This document shows positions 44,621 through 56,899 of a stretch of DNA of 64,000 nucleotides, piece by piece; position 1 is the stretch's first letter, and each line of letters opens with the position of its first letter. A program made the position numbers and the translations under genes. The notes beneath the pieces are model-generated. The model made no database searches, was not told where the DNA came from, and was given only the letters and a program-made list of their open reading frames with translations. The stretch is from Isoetes taiwanensis. Its lineage: Eukaryota > Streptophyta > Lycopodiopsida > Isoetales > Isoetaceae. The DNA lies in assembly GCA_021234155.1 (NCBI GenBank), contig JAJEKV010000039.1, forward strand, positions 6,672,912-6,736,911. The letters run 5' to 3'.

Positions 44621-46848
44621 GCTATACGACCCTCAGGGTGCACATGCAGCATTACCCTTGCAAGAAGGCCGGAAAGCCGGAAATCCGCATTCGGACGTGG
44701 AACAAGGCTTGCGGCGTCTTGCCAATGGGAAAGCCCCGGACTTGGATGGTATGCGGCGTAATTGCTTAAGTGGGCAGGGCCGTCCATAATACCAGTGCTG
44801 ACCGCCTTGTTCAACAAGGCATTACAGGAAGGTTTCCTGCTGCAGTGGACCAATAGCAGAGTTGTTCCCATATATAAGGCAGGTGACCCACACTGCCCAG
44901 CCAATTATCGAACAATCATGGTCGGTTCGGTGTTTGCAAAATTGCTTCTTGGGGGATTCTCGAGCAGCGGTTGGCGGGTGGCCGGGCAGAGGCGGAGAGG
45001 TCGGGCCCTCACCCAAGGCGGGATTCAGACCCGGCACTCAACCATTGACCACATCTTCACGTTGCGAACTTCGATTGAAGACGGCGGGGAACCGCCGTCG
45101 GGATCTATATTGTTGCTTTGTGGATTTTCGCGAAGGCGTTTGACACCTGCGTGCCTCGGGAAAAACTATGGGCAAGACCGCGAATTTGGGGGTTCTGTAG
45201 ATTTGCAGAATGCGAGTAAGGCCACGAGCTATCTGAAAGATGCCTGGTCGGTCGGTTGCAGCAGACAAGCCAACCATTTGATAGCAAAGATCGGGGTTCG
45301 TCGGGGATGCCCTCTCTCCCCAACATTATTTGGGCTTTACATTGATCAATTGGAGAGCTGGCTTGGCGATAATGGGGCGATGGAGCTCACCTTCTCTATC
45401 GGATCATCGGGACGGTTAATATATGCCGATGATGTGGACCTCCTAGCTTACACACCAGCGGACATGCAAGCGACATCTCGATGCCCCGGACACATACGCA
45501 TAGCGGTTTAATCGATATCGCTGCGTCAACCGGCCAAGACTAAGGTGGTTTTCATATCATCTTCACGTCGGTAGGGTCCCCTCCTTCCGCCATCGAGGCC
45601 AAAATGTGGAAGTTGCATCCACATACAAATATTTGGGAGTGGAGTTTCCTTCTACTATGCACCGGGACACATCCATACGGCCACGAACAGTGACGGCAGC
45701 CGGAAGGCACTATATGCAATGCAAAACAATAGTCATAGAGCGGAGTTGTATGATTGGTCCCATCATCCACGCTTTGTTCAAGGTCTTAGTGGAGCCCTGT
45801 CCTTTTATACGGGGTGGAAGTATGGGGCCCAAAGAGTATCACTTGCTACTTGGAATGACTTGGAGCAGGTCCGTAAAGCCTTCTTAGTAACGAGCACTAG
45901 GGGTGAAGTCCACAGGTCCCATATCAAATTCTACCGCAGAGCGAAGTATTCTTGCCTCTTCAGAGGGTGGCCCTTGATCGCCACATTGTCTATTTTCAGA
46001 AGATGGTCAATATGGACGATGCTCGTCTCCCTAAACTAGCTTATATCATGGCAATGGAGCCGTAGCGCCTCAAAGCCTGCTGGAGGGAAAAGAGAGCTCA
46101 ATGGTTGGCTAGATGGAATGTGCAGGAGCACAGGTGCATACATGTGCAAACAGAGGCAGATCGCCATAGCTTGAGGCAATATCTTGACGATTGCTTTCTC
46201 AGCAAGCTTTGGGATGCCAATGCCCTTGAACAGATCAAGACAGCACACTATCAGCGCCACATAAATCCCACATTAGAACGAGGCCCGCAATGCTACCTGC
46301 GTAACCCACTTGCCCATGAAAAGGCGCAGGCTCATTGCCTCCATTCGCACAGGGGCACATCATCTTCGAATTGAGACAAGCATATGGATTGGTGAGCCAC
46401 GCCAGGACAGGCTCTGTCAATGCTGCCAAATGGGAGTCATTGAGGATGAATCTCATACCTTTCAAAGTTGCCCAGCATATGATCAAATTCGGACACGATA
46501 TGCTGAGTTGGTCAGGCCTGGCCAGCCGTTACATGTGACATTGAGCACAACATCCGTACGGGTGCTGGGATCATATCTTCAGGAGGTTATGGATATGCGA
46601 GATCAGTTATGTCCTCGGGCACACACTTGACATGTATATAAACATTGATGTATACTTGTACAGTTTGACAGCATTCTTATTACTGCCACGGTTTTTCCCT
46701 CGAAAACCCTTCGGGGCGGGGGTTTTTTAACCCGGACAGTAATAAGTTTGTTGCGCTCCTTATGGGTCCCATAGGCCGATTGGCCTCAGTGGACGATAAA
46801 AAATCATTCTCATTCTCATTCTCATTCTCATTCTCATTCTCATTTGAA
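44620..46848 (+). mobile_element. 5'-truncated LINE (non-LTR retrotransposon)
   Basis: Frames on the plus strand encode a non-LTR reverse transcriptase in motif order: RRLANGKAPDLDGM, FNKALQEGFLLQWTNSRVVP then IYKAGD, NYRTIMVGSVFAKLL, a shifted AGFRPGTQP, IGVRRGCPLSPTLFGLYIDQ, and the catalytic LIYADDVDLLAYTP near 45415. YKYLGVEF follows. Near the C-terminus is a CCHC-like cluster, CQCCQMGVIEDESHTFQSC (46310-46630). The endonuclease and ORF1 are missing, and there are several frameshifts. The 3' end is a (CATTCT)6 tail. It lies antisense within the transposase-like gene and separates its N-terminal part from the rest. No target duplication was found. Confidence 0.85.
46805..46844 (+). repeat. 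(CATTCT)n LINE 3' tail
   Basis: Six perfect CATTCT units plus CATT follow the LINE 3' untranslated region. Short tandem tails instead of poly(A) are known for several LINE clades. Read on the minus strand, the repeat adds a (RM)n run to the interrupted host frame. Confidence 0.8.
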
Positions 46849-47359
46849 AAGCATTTGAAATTGTTTTTCTGGGGATGCTGAGCAATCTGGCCACTTCTGC
46901 TTGATTCAATGGCTTGACACCATTTGTACCTGCTGCTGCCATTATCAGGGTGGACTTCCTTGCACGAAGCATGTCATGATTCCTCTCAAACTTATGTTCT
47001 TGCATTGTTTCCTTCAAATTCTTCACCATTTGCTCGGCCATAGTAACCTGCTTAGATTTCTTTATAGAAGCAATTGGTAAATCCCTTGCCCTCCAAAGAA
47101 GACTGTCAAGGATACGGCCTTTGTCATTGTCATCAACATTTGTACTAATTTGGTTGAATACTTCATAAATTTCTCCTGAAATTTCTCTTATTCTGTGGTC
47201 ACTCAGTCTCAATTTCTTATTCCTCTTTGAAGGCGAATCTTTAGAAGGGGAATTCTTCTTCATTGCTACCTTCTTTGCATACAATCTCTGCCTCTGATCT
47301 CTCTTCCTTGCTGCATCAATGGCTCTGTAAATTGAACGTGGAGAGGAATTGGGTTTCAT
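46849..47359 (-). pseudogene. Transposase-like protein, N-terminal part
   Basis: The minus-strand frame starts MKPNSSPRSIYRAIDAARKR, is Lys/Arg-rich, and ends with a helix-turn-helix-like segment, LNQAEVARLLSIPRKTISNA, before running into the LINE tail. The next host residues are recovered on the far side of the LINE (44609 downward). The HTH suits a DNA-binding N-terminus of a transposase. Before the LINE insertion the two parts would have been continuous or nearly so. Confidence 0.65.
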
Positions 47360-47587
47360 CTATCTCGGATTTCTGTGTATTGCAAAATTGGTGAGGGCAA
47401 ATTGTTGAATTTCGGTTCAGGCAATTCTTGGAAACAATTAATCCCTCCATTTTGCTTGAATTCAAGATGGGTTAGCCCGTCATCCAGGAATATGGCGGGC
47501 TACAGGCATTCATGTTTCCGGCACCAAACATGTTCATGATTCTCTCAGCCTGTCATTTGACGGGCGCGCACCCTACATGTCAATACT

Positions 47588-48475
47588 TCAATCACGCACG
47601 TCGTGTTTAAAACACACCGATTTTAAGCAGTTGTAAGCGGCGTCCGGACGGTGATTTCTGCTACCCAGTACCGATTTTGCACCCTTTATCATTTTAATTA
47701 ATTCGTGCTTAAAACCAGATGCCTCAAAATTGCGAAGTACCATATTCTGGACATGTTTAAACTTGGCAATAATAGTGGAAAATAGAAAATCATCAACATA
47801 AGGAATGCAATGACAACCTTTTGAGCGCCACGACCGAACAAGCTGGCGCATTAACTTGGTAAAGACATAGCAAGCAGATGAGATGCCAAATGGTAAAGAT
47901 GTGAACATATAAAAAACACCTTCAAACTCAAAATCAAGGTAGATCCAACAGTTAATGTCGACATGATGGTAACCGAGTGAAGGTCAAAATTGAACAAAAG
48001 ATCTTTAGGCTTGACTATGGTTGGAACATCTTTAATGATCTCCTATTTGAAGGGAATGTGAGCCAAGAAACTATTAACAAAACGAAAGTCCAAAATGAGA
48101 CGTGAGTTGTTACCAGCTTTGGAAACCACAATTAAAGGAGTGCAAATAAAAGGGACAGACTCGATGGTGGTGGCTGCACCAGAGGTAATTAAATCTTTTA
48201 TCGCATCCCTTACGAAATTTGCACAAAGTGGACTTATGGTTTGGACGGGACCAAGGTTGAGAAGGTGGACCATTTAGCCAGGGGAAGGAATAGCCATTCG
48301 CAATCCAATCTAGCACCATAGCAGAAGAGCAAAACGACCTCCAAAATGTAAGGCGTTCCTTCAACATGTTGTGTAGAAAAATCACTGGAGGCCATAAACT
48401 GTGCTTAGGAGGTGGAGTTTCATCTAAAGCGCAAGATAAACTTAGCCATAGAAAGTAAATGGCAACCATTACCAA
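47588..48475 (-). pseudogene. DIRS reverse transcriptase remnant
   Basis: Motifs in order: IESVPFICTPLIVVSKAG, SRLILDFRFVNSFL, then after a frame change LPFGISSACYVFTKLMRQLV and the catalytic PYVDDFLFS. The LPFG...VFTKL.R.LV..WR spacing followed by YVDD is typical of DIRS and related RTs. A gap near 47920-48060 is shifted out of frame. A translated search would decide DIRS against Ty3-like origin. Confidence 0.75.
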
Positions 48476-49139
48476 ATAGGAAAAGAAACTTGCATAATTA
48501 CCCCCCTATAAAATAAATAACTGATATCTACAAACATAAATAGAAAATTCGTGCCAGAAAGGAATTTTTTAATCTTTCTTACTAGCGCAGAGAAGCTCTC
48601 GATTCCGGCCAAAGAAGAACAAGGTAAAAGCAGAGGCAGCCAAGGAATTCACACAGGGTAAGAGTACAGAGACGCAGGTAAACATGGGCTGGGAAAACTG
48701 GCCAGGTAACTTTTTTTAAGAATAGGCTGGGGGCATAACAGATAGACCATAGCTTGTGTTTCCATACAAATGCATGCTACCACAAGAAAACCGAAAAGCG
48801 ATATGTGAAAAGCAAACTTGCCAGCTTAGAAATTGGCCGAGAACAGGGGAAATTTCAATATCGTTCTTAATTACTGAAAACAGAACAGGGAAAGGGAAAA
48901 CCCGCAAAACTATACAACAAAATAAACATGCCCTTGTTACAGATGAAGCGAAAATAGAAAAGAACAAGAAACAAATATTGCATTACGAAAATAAAAGCCC
49001 AAAAGCGTGATTATAAACTTGGAAACAGAGGTAGATCCATAAACTAAAACAAATTGGGCAAAACAGAGAAGGTCTAAGAAGGCCTGTAAAATAAATTGTT
49101 TGTATTTGCTGCAACTAGAAGACATAGATTTGGAGGTGC

Positions 49140-49797
49140 AGGCGTGAGGAGAGCCTTAGAAGGGCAAGCCGCAGCCAAATGGCCAGGTTGCTGGCAGACA
49201 TAAAATAAATTAGATCCTTTCAGACCATATTAAAAATCAAAATGCTTCCTTGAAGAACCTGTCCTCACCAGCCAATCTTCTAGTCTTTTATAGGTGTCTA
49301 TCACCATCAGAAGAGGCTAACTCACCCATCTCATAAAACTCAGCAACCCATGACCCTTCTCTGTCCCTAATCCATGACAAATTTTTTCTGTTAGAAATCA
49401 AATTGCCACCTCTATCAATAATCGATTTGCATATCGGATCCAGATCTTCTATAGCTTCAAAAGGCTTTCAAGATCTGCAAAAGAATCCTCAATATCATTC
49501 AAGAAATCATACTGCTTTATGTTACCCTCAAATTTCAGATTTGAGGGCTTTTGCTTTCTTGCTTTTCCTTTGAATCTTCTCCTGGAGGGACACGATCTTG
49601 CACTCCAAAGCAGCGAGATCCTTAGCTTTTGCACCATTCAGGCCAAAAATTTTCGCATCCAAGTGACTCTCCATAGCTTGAAGCCAAATTGGGGCCTCAT
49701 CTGCACCTACTGTTGCAACACCCGAAGCTCCCAATCCATTAGAAATTTGGGCAGCAGGCCATTTGCCGAGGTTGATGGCTCTAGCTTTTGGGGCCAT
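49140..49797 (-). pseudogene. DIRS Gag-like ORF remnant
   Basis: The frame starts MAPKARAINLGKWPAAQISN and carries a coiled-coil (AKDLAALECKIVSLQEKIQR). After a frame change it reads GNIKQYDFLNDIEDSFADLE, later RNRK-type residues with REGSWVAEFYEMGELASSDG, and near 49190 a degenerate zinc knuckle, VCQQPGHLAAAC, whose first Cys is lost. The pattern is Gag-like and adjoins the RT remnant on the same strand. Confidence 0.5.
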
Positions 49798-50119
49798 GGT
49801 TGAAAAGAAAGCACGACACTTGATGCTTCAACGACGGAAAGAGAAGAGAGGCACATAGGCTGATGAGAAAGAGAAGGAAAGAAAGCAACTAAATAGGACA
49901 CATGCCAAATAGGACAATTAACTACCTCAGTAGTTCAAGAACTATATTTACCTTCTAATCTTGAGAAACGAGGGTAAATCTCATATGTTCTAGACTTCCA
50001 TTATCTAAGCCAAAGATTGTACTCACCAGCCACTGTAGCCAAGAGACATTTGAAAGATTAAATAGAACAATAACAACCACTTCAGCTTGTGCTACACATC
50101 CAGAAAGCTATGGGTAACT

Positions 50120-50671
50120 CATTAGGGATTTTTTGAGATCATAAAAGGGCCTTCTAAGATTTGCTGACTAAACTATATGAACTACCAATCAGAAAACAGG
50201 ACTGGTAATCCAGTCAGCAAAACAGTTATAACTAACTCACTGGATCACATTTTCTAGCATAAGTGTTGATAGAAAAGTCCAAATTAGCTCTTGTTTGGTG
50301 CAATACATAGATCTCATTGAGATCTTTCCAACCTTGGGTGGTTTTGCATATCTTTTAGCCCCGTAGGATAGTAAAAAATGGTAAAAACTATATTTTTTTA
50401 GAGTTTTGACAATCATAAGTGGTTAAAATATGTGCAAAGCACCTAAGGTTGGAAAGATCTCAACGAGATCTATCTATTGCACTAAACGAGAGCTCATTTG
50501 GAATTTTCTATCAATAGTTATGCTAGAAAATGTGATCCAGTGAGTTAGTTATAACAGTTTTGCTGACTGGACCCGTCAGGCTCTGATTTCTGATTGGTAG
50601 TTCATTTATCTTCATTTGACTTAGTTGGCATGTTTTGAAGGCCCTTTTTTAATCTCAAAAAAACCCTAATG
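50120..50671. mobile_element. Long-arm foldback element, 552 bp
   Basis: The left half is the imperfect reverse complement of the right half: CATTAGGGATTTTTTGAGAT at the start pairs with the end (CCCTAATG). Inner segments such as CAGTCAGCAAAACAGTTATA, ACTCACTGGATCACATTTTC and AGATCTCATTGAGATCTTTC also have complements. Arms are about 240 bp with a short loop near 50400. No coding. Mutations differ between arms, so it is not recent. No target duplication was recognised. Confidence 0.8.
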
Positions 50672-50679
50672 TGTTGTGG

Positions 50680-53600
50680 AGCAACTATGCATATCTTTCA
50701 AAATTTTGGACCCACAAATAATGAAACTACAATATGCTCAATAATCTTCTGCCTATATCTATCAATCAAGAATTAGATGTTCGACACTTTAGTCACGGCA
50801 ATAAACTAAAAAAGCCAAGAGACAGGTAGAACTTAATTAAATGCATGTATAACATGCGCAAAAAACCAACCACACACTTTCAAAAAAGTCATCGCAATAT
50901 ATTTTCTCTAGAGTATTAGAATATTGGGATCCCTTTTATAACAAGAAAATTAATGCCATGGCAAAGTCAGGGAAAAACCTGTTGCAAAAGCTATCACTAA
51001 TATAGATTCTAAGTTTGCACTTATGAGCCATTCAAGCTTTTGTTATATGCCATGCAGAACTACAGTGTAGAATAATAGATCTTTGAAGTTTGTATCAAAT
51101 GCATATGGGATGAAGCATTTTCATCATATGTGCTCTTCAAAGGTGAGATTCCTACCATAGGCATAAATTCCAGCGTTTTAACCCAAGAACTATGGTTAGG
51201 AAATGTGGTCTTTAACATCAAGAGCATGGTAGGCCGCATGTCAGATGTAACTCTAGCACCCCTACTACTTGACGATCTTACAAGAGATGCCACTGCCTCT
51301 TCCTGTCTCAGGGTTCATTCACATGCTCTGCAACCTAGTGACAAAACGAATAAACAAATCCCTCCTGAAAATGCCCCTTCTACCATGCATTCACATTGAA
51401 AAGGCTTGTTACCCGAAGAGGTTTCATTTTCAGCTGCATCGGCATTCATTTCGCTTCCATAAATGGGAGTCGGATAGGCAACCGATGTAGTCGGATATGC
51501 ACTCCAGCAGAAACAGAGTCGGGTAAGATAGAAATGGAATCGGTTGTGTCGACCTCTATATAACCAAAAAAGTTCATGTTTGCAAATGCTAAAATAATAC
51601 AAGGCCATGTTCAGCTATTTTGAGTTTTCCAAAAGTTCTGTTAGCCCTTAACGTAATGGAAGCTTCTTTATTTTTCATTTTCATGTTATTTTTTGCTACA
51701 TCTTTTCCTCTTTCTTTTTATGAACTCCCAATCGTTCGCCACGCACAAAAAAATTCCTATTTTTGAATAAAACTTCCCCCCCAACAAAAAAAACTTGTAA
51801 AAACCATTTGCAAACGTAATGAGATGGGTAGATGCTTTCGTAGGGCCAGGGTACTTTGTTGCATGTGGAGTAAAGCATATGACTTCGGCTTCATAAAAAT
51901 GCATTGATGTAACAAAACTGCAATTGAAGTCCAGTAGTGGAACATTGGATATCGTGTGTAATTGGCAGCATGTCTATGGAATAAGAGGGGTGGAAGATGT
52001 TGTGACGACCATCACAGATGTGGGGAATGTTGTGAATGTTTGCACATCTGTGTTTGTATCAGTGAAGGCACAGGTGGGGGATGTATACAGGGGTTGCACT
52101 ACAACTTGTTGAATGCCTAAACTATTTTTTTTTTTTGGATGATGGTGGATAATGGTATTACAGAAATAAAAAACCAAATTATTTTGACTCAAGGAATATA
52201 CGATGGGATCAAAATTGTACTGTTAGAGGTATGGCTATAGTTTGAGAAATATTGTGTTTGCGTGAGACGTCGCAAAACAATAGTAAACATGTCAAGTATT
52301 TAAGGTGAAAGTAGATATTATAATGCATTTACCGATTATGGAGAATTATTCAAAGAACATCAATGTAAAAATGCTATACTTTTGAGTCCTGGAATGGGAG
52401 GGCGAAGGTGCACAATTTCTATATGGATTGTTAAGTCTCTTGTGGCAAATACATCTACATAGAAAAGTTCAATATGCATTTATGTGATATGATAAATTCA
52501 TGTCTTGAGTGAGACATAACTAAAAGGTTGCTATAAATGTTCCTTGGCCATTAACACACTGGTCCTCGGTTTTACAGGCTGAGATCTAATCTCATCCATT
52601 GATTATTGTGTTGTTACCAGCTAGTAACTCTAAAGCTGCTCAAATTTTATGCTCCGTCTGGCATAAGATCCTAGGGTGTTTTCACGAAATTGCTGTAAAA
52701 TCCTAGAAGGATATGTACACGACTCTTTGTTGTTGTCTGGCCGAAGAAGCTCTCTTGTTCTTTGTTACTTGTTGCTGCTCTGTTTCCGTAAAAAAAATGG
52801 GGGTCTAGCTTCAAAATTTTGACTCTGTAACAGATTTCCCTTGCAGGAGGCTCCCCTGCAAACATGTTTCTTGCTTTTCCTTTCTTTATTTAGGTTTCTT
52901 GTTTACAGAGCTATGGAGCTTCGCTGGAGCCTTGCGGCGCCCTTGCTTCCAAGATCCGACGTCCCTGCTTCTGGCCCAGGGCGCAAACCCTTGAGATAAT
53001 GCCCGGGCCCTCGGGCGTATACCTCAAAAAAAAAAAAAAAAAAAAAATCGCCATGGCCAAAAAATTTTTTGGTAACGCCCTCAGGCCAATATATGGAATC
53101 TATTTTGAATTATAGGAACCATTTTTTGGCATTAAACTACAATACATTTCTGGATCTTGCATTTTGTCCTAGTAATATTGGCTAATATCAAACATCATGG
53201 CATATAGTGAAAGTTGTGTAGAAAATGCCTATGCACGATGTATAATTTCAAATCCTTGATAAATTTAAATTAGAGATGTAGAAATAGAGGTGGTAAAAGT
53301 TATCACATCACATTTGGTAAGAGGCATTTGTCATGGTGGAGAAAACGTGGAAGAATTAGATGCCCATGCTCTGTTGTGATATTTCAAGGATCACCATGGA
53401 ATGCCAATTACATATGCATTAGTAACATATGCATATGCTATTAAAAACTCTTAGGTTGACCCACGGGTAGAGAACAAGAAGGTAGGAAAACAAGTCAAAA
53501 TAGTTGCTTACCGTTAAGCAGATTCAACAGAAGAAATTCAAACATGAGTTCTACTGCTTGTAATTGTTGCATAAACATACACCCTCTGAGACATGGAGCT

Positions 53601-54270
53601 TACCCTATTTGCCGTGCATGTCAAAGAGCAGCCTCTCCAACAACTATCTACTGCATGTGAACAACAGGCTTGAAACGCTTACATCTTGATTGGCTGTAAA
53701 CATCCTGTTCTTCTCTAATCTCTTTCTCTAGCTCAGAGCCATGAAATCAAATGCAAAATGCTTTTGCATAGATAAAGTTTAAGGAGCCTCAGTTCGATAT
53801 TCAGACTTAATGCTGGCACAAAGTGACATCCTGGAAGATGAAATGCATCTGGTAGGCCACCTTCTAAAATTGAAGATCATGTAGAGAGTATTGTCCTCAA
53901 TCAAGATTGCACAAGTGAGCGTCTGCAAAGTCCAAGTGCATTTAAGAAACTGGAAACTATAATAACTTAATTTCTATATGTAGCTCCTTACACAAATGGA
54001 GATATTACCAACAAAGGATCACCTCCAACAATACCTGTAAAGTTTTTTTGCACTGCATCAGACATCACATGCTATGTAGACTTAGTAAATGACACCAATG
54101 TAGACTAAGACACAAACATGCCTTCTTGATAAATCAGTTTTGTTGTTCAGTGTGCAGGCCCTGCAGATAATAGATTACATGGTGCAGTCCAAAGAGGCCA
54201 ACACTGGTCATCTTAAAAACTGTTTCTTGATGTGAGAAATCAGATCCGTAGCTTTATGTATTTCAATGTG
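50680..54270. other. Intergenic, few supported features
   Basis: Short frames only. A T-run (52124-52136) and an A-run of about 20 (53028-53047) may be tails of small retroelements. The A-run follows a GC-rich segment (GCTTCGCTGGAGCCTTGCGG...GCCCGGGCCCTCGGGC, 52918-53015) that could be a SINE or retrogene 3' end. No body could be identified. Confidence 0.3.
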
Positions 54271-54279
54271 CTAAGTAAG

Positions 54280-54543
54280 TCACACAATTTTGGGTTTCAC
54301 ATTATGGTTAGAAACACCTAGGTGCTTCAAGTCTCTTCTCTTCTTTGACAATTCTTTCTGTTTCTCTAGTTCAGTCCTATGCCTTTCTAACGCTGTTAAT
54401 TCATCTTCCAGCTTTGAGTTGAGATGCAAGTTGCATTCATCGTCCACGATGACTGCTTCACATGACAAAGGAATCCTTATATGATTTCCTGCACAATTGG
54501 AATGCTCCAGAAGTAGATATGCAGAAGTAGGTGCCATTGTCAA
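54280..54543 (-). CDS. Small coiled-coil ORF, unknown
   Basis: An 87-codon minus frame with a charged helical segment (LEDELTALERHRTELEKQKE) and a basic C-terminus. Composition is protein-like. No family recognised; no splice partners shown. It could be an exon of a gene on this strand. Confidence 0.3.
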   Translation of the reverse strand: MTMAPTSAYLLLEHSNCAGNHIRIPLSCEAVIVDDECNLHLNSKLEDELTALERHRTELEKQKELSKKRRDLKHLGVSNHNVKPKIV

Positions 54544-54769
54544 CGAAATCCATTTCCAAGGACGAATGAATAATTATTCACTGGCAAACATAGGAGCAAA
54601 GATAAGAGGATTCATTACACCGTTTTGTATGACCACTACAAGGATGAACACAAGAAGTAGAGATAATAATAGGATAATTTCCCCTTTGCTATGCCCATGC
54701 TGCGATTATCCTGCAACAAAGACGCATATCTCAAAATGGCATTCTGTGAAATATACTTGATGAGCACCT

Positions 54770-55051
54770 TATATGCATCTGTCAACCTTCCATATCTGTC
54801 AATATTCCACATTTTCCATACATACTTATGGGAGCATTTCCCACCGTAGAACCAAAATCAGCTCTGCTCTTGATTATACAAGCATTGCATGCACTGATCA
54901 GAGTCAAGAAGGTAACTTCACTTCGTTTGATGTCCGCACATATTATCTTTTCAAACACTTGAATGGCATGCTTGCTGTGCCCATTTTTTATATGTGAGGC
55001 AAGAATAGTGTTCCGTGAGACCACATATGGTTGAGGTTCCATATTGAACAA
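54770..55051 (-). pseudogene. PPR fragment (PLS type)
   Basis: The minus-strand frame reads PYVVSRNTILASHIKNGHSK, HAIQVFEKI, KRSEVTFLTLISACNA and VGNAPISMYGKCG, matching three consecutive P/L/S motifs (VSWNT, ALxLF, GNALISMYGKCG). Only about 89 codons remain, with no start region or C-terminal E/DYW domain, so it is a relic. A minus-strand ORF of unknown function lies just downstream (54543-54280). Confidence 0.75.
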
Positions 55052-55059
55052 TGCGAGTG

Positions 55060-56880
55060 CAGTGTCTAAGTTCCCATCTTACCATCTGTTAATGCCATTT
55101 CTAACTTTTCCATACCTTCTGGATAAATTTCATATGAGGCTTGTGCTATGCTATGATGCTTCTGCTAAATTTCCTTCCCCGTTCGCCCATAAAGTGAAAA
55201 AGCACAGAAGAAGAAAAGCTGTCTGTAAACGACAATGCAGAGAACCAAACTAGAGATTGAGTGATGGGTCGGGCAATCCAATGCAAGCAGGTGAAAAACT
55301 GATATAAGAGACTTTATCTGCTGAAACAACAACAACAATGGTTGGATTACACAACATTTTTATGATTGCCTTTTGATGCTTGTGAGTTTTGAAGCCAGAA
55401 ACTTAGCAAACAAGAATATCAATCTATGCTAGCAGTGGATGCAGAGAACAAGATTACTACTACACTTCAAGCTATTATCCGCAGATGTGAAGTGCAAACA
55501 TTCCGAGCAGAAACATGCTATCATCTGATTGCCTTTTGCTGCCAGGCCTGCTATGGAATCTAATGCAACAAAAGCTAGCAATGTGCAATAACGGAGTTTT
55601 AATCCCAGAGTTCCTTACTTGATATTCTGGCAACATTGCTTGTGACCAAACGTGGAATAAAAATTGGTTTGGCAGATGTATAACTTGATTCCCCATTGGT
55701 TGTTGGCAGAGTTTCAACACATAAAGTTGCAGAAGAAAAATTTGCCGCTTCCATCCATTTATCAACTAACATACGACATTTGCAATATTAATGTTTAAAG
55801 ACTTACCAGAATGACTGCAATCATGACACACATGTTTTATCCACTCAATCATGTCTGGGCCAAGTTGACGAATAAGGAATTTTGTTCCGATGTCTTTATA
55901 GTGACCACGCTATTTTAGATGAATATTGCTCTGTTAAAACCCTGCAAAAAGGAGACAGTTTAAAATATATCTTAGAAATGTTACTGAATGTACGAAATAA
56001 ATCCCACAAAAAAGAGTTTATTGTTCATAGCAGATCTGGAGCAAAAGCAAAATGGTGCAACATCTTGCATTTAGGCGCAACTTAAAAACCACTCTGAAAC
56101 TGAAAAGCCATTATATTTCTGAGATCCTCTCGGACTTAAGTCAAACATTGGATTCTCCATAATTTTACCACATCATACAAAAAAACTGGGGACCAGTGTA
56201 GGTTTACCTGCTTCAATGACAATGTTCTATTGATTCTGGCATAATGCACAAAGCTAAATAAGAGAGAAAGCTAAGTAAGCTAATGCACAAGGTCTTGCCT
56301 CCTCGTTTTCAAATCCCACTACCAAAGCTTTCCTTAAATTACAATAAAATCCAAGTGTTGTCCCAAGTATGATGTTTGACATAGAAAACCGCTGGTAAGA
56401 AACAATACTGGCTGTAAAAGCACCAGGTTTCAAACACTGCAGAAATCTCTGGAATGTGGCTTCTGGATATGCTAGGTCGAACCAAAATGGGGCCCTTCTA
56501 GATGCCCATAAAGTGAAGGAACATAGAAGAAGAAAAACTGTCTGTAAATCACAACACAGAGAACCTTACCAAAGATTCTGTGATGGGTTGGGCAATTCAG
56601 CAGGTGAAAAATGCTGATATAAGAGACTTCATCTGGGAACAGCTAAATTTTAAACTACATTGGGTCACATTTTGTTGGATCTAAATAATTGAAGGTTTGG
56701 GGGTTGTTTTGAGACACTTGCTAATCTTAGACATTTGGCCACATTTTTGGATGAGGCGAGCTTCTGGATGAATCGATAAAGTGCAGGCGGACAGAAATAT
56801 CTTGCAGGGGCGGTGCAGATTTAATCCCATAAGCACTATAATACTAGAACGTCTACTTACGTTAGTTTTTGCATTTGCAT
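55060..56880. other. Intergenic, diverged internal repeats
   Basis: A phrase of about 120 bp is repeated: CGCCCATAAAGTGAAAAAGCACAGAAGAAG (55185 onward, followed by CTGTCTGTAAACGACAATGC) resembles 56500-56620 (GCCCATAAAGTGAAGGAACATAG, CTGTCTGTAAATCACAAC). Both are followed by GATGGGTCGGGCAATCCA/GATGGGTTGGGCAATTCA, CAGGTGAAAAA and GATATAAGAGACTT. The two copies bracket about 1.3 kb. They could be ends of an element, but neither terminus was defined. Confidence 0.45.
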
Positions 56881-56899
56881 TTGGTGAGAAGAGATAGAG

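Larger units (their letters stand above)
47588..49797 (-). mobile_element. Decayed DIRS-type retroelement
   Basis: Minus-strand order matches DIRS elements: a Gag-like ORF (49797 to about 49140), a linker reading FWRSFCSSAMVLDWIANGY with NHKST (48475-48110 frame), then reverse transcriptase. DIRS elements use a tyrosine recombinase and lack target duplications. The recombinase, methyltransferase-like domain and terminal repeats are not seen, so the copy is truncated downstream of the RT at about 47588. Frames are broken several times. Confidence 0.65.

Noticed and set aside
47588-48475. Ty3/Gypsy or Copia origin for the minus-strand RT
   Set aside because: The LPFG...FTKL.R.LV..WR...YVDD pattern and upstream FWR/NHKS linker fit DIRS better; no LTRs or integrase seen.
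42546-49797. A single large autonomous transposon spanning the transposase-like gene, LINE and DIRS
   Set aside because: The three have different strands, chemistries and truncations; nested independent insertions explain them better.
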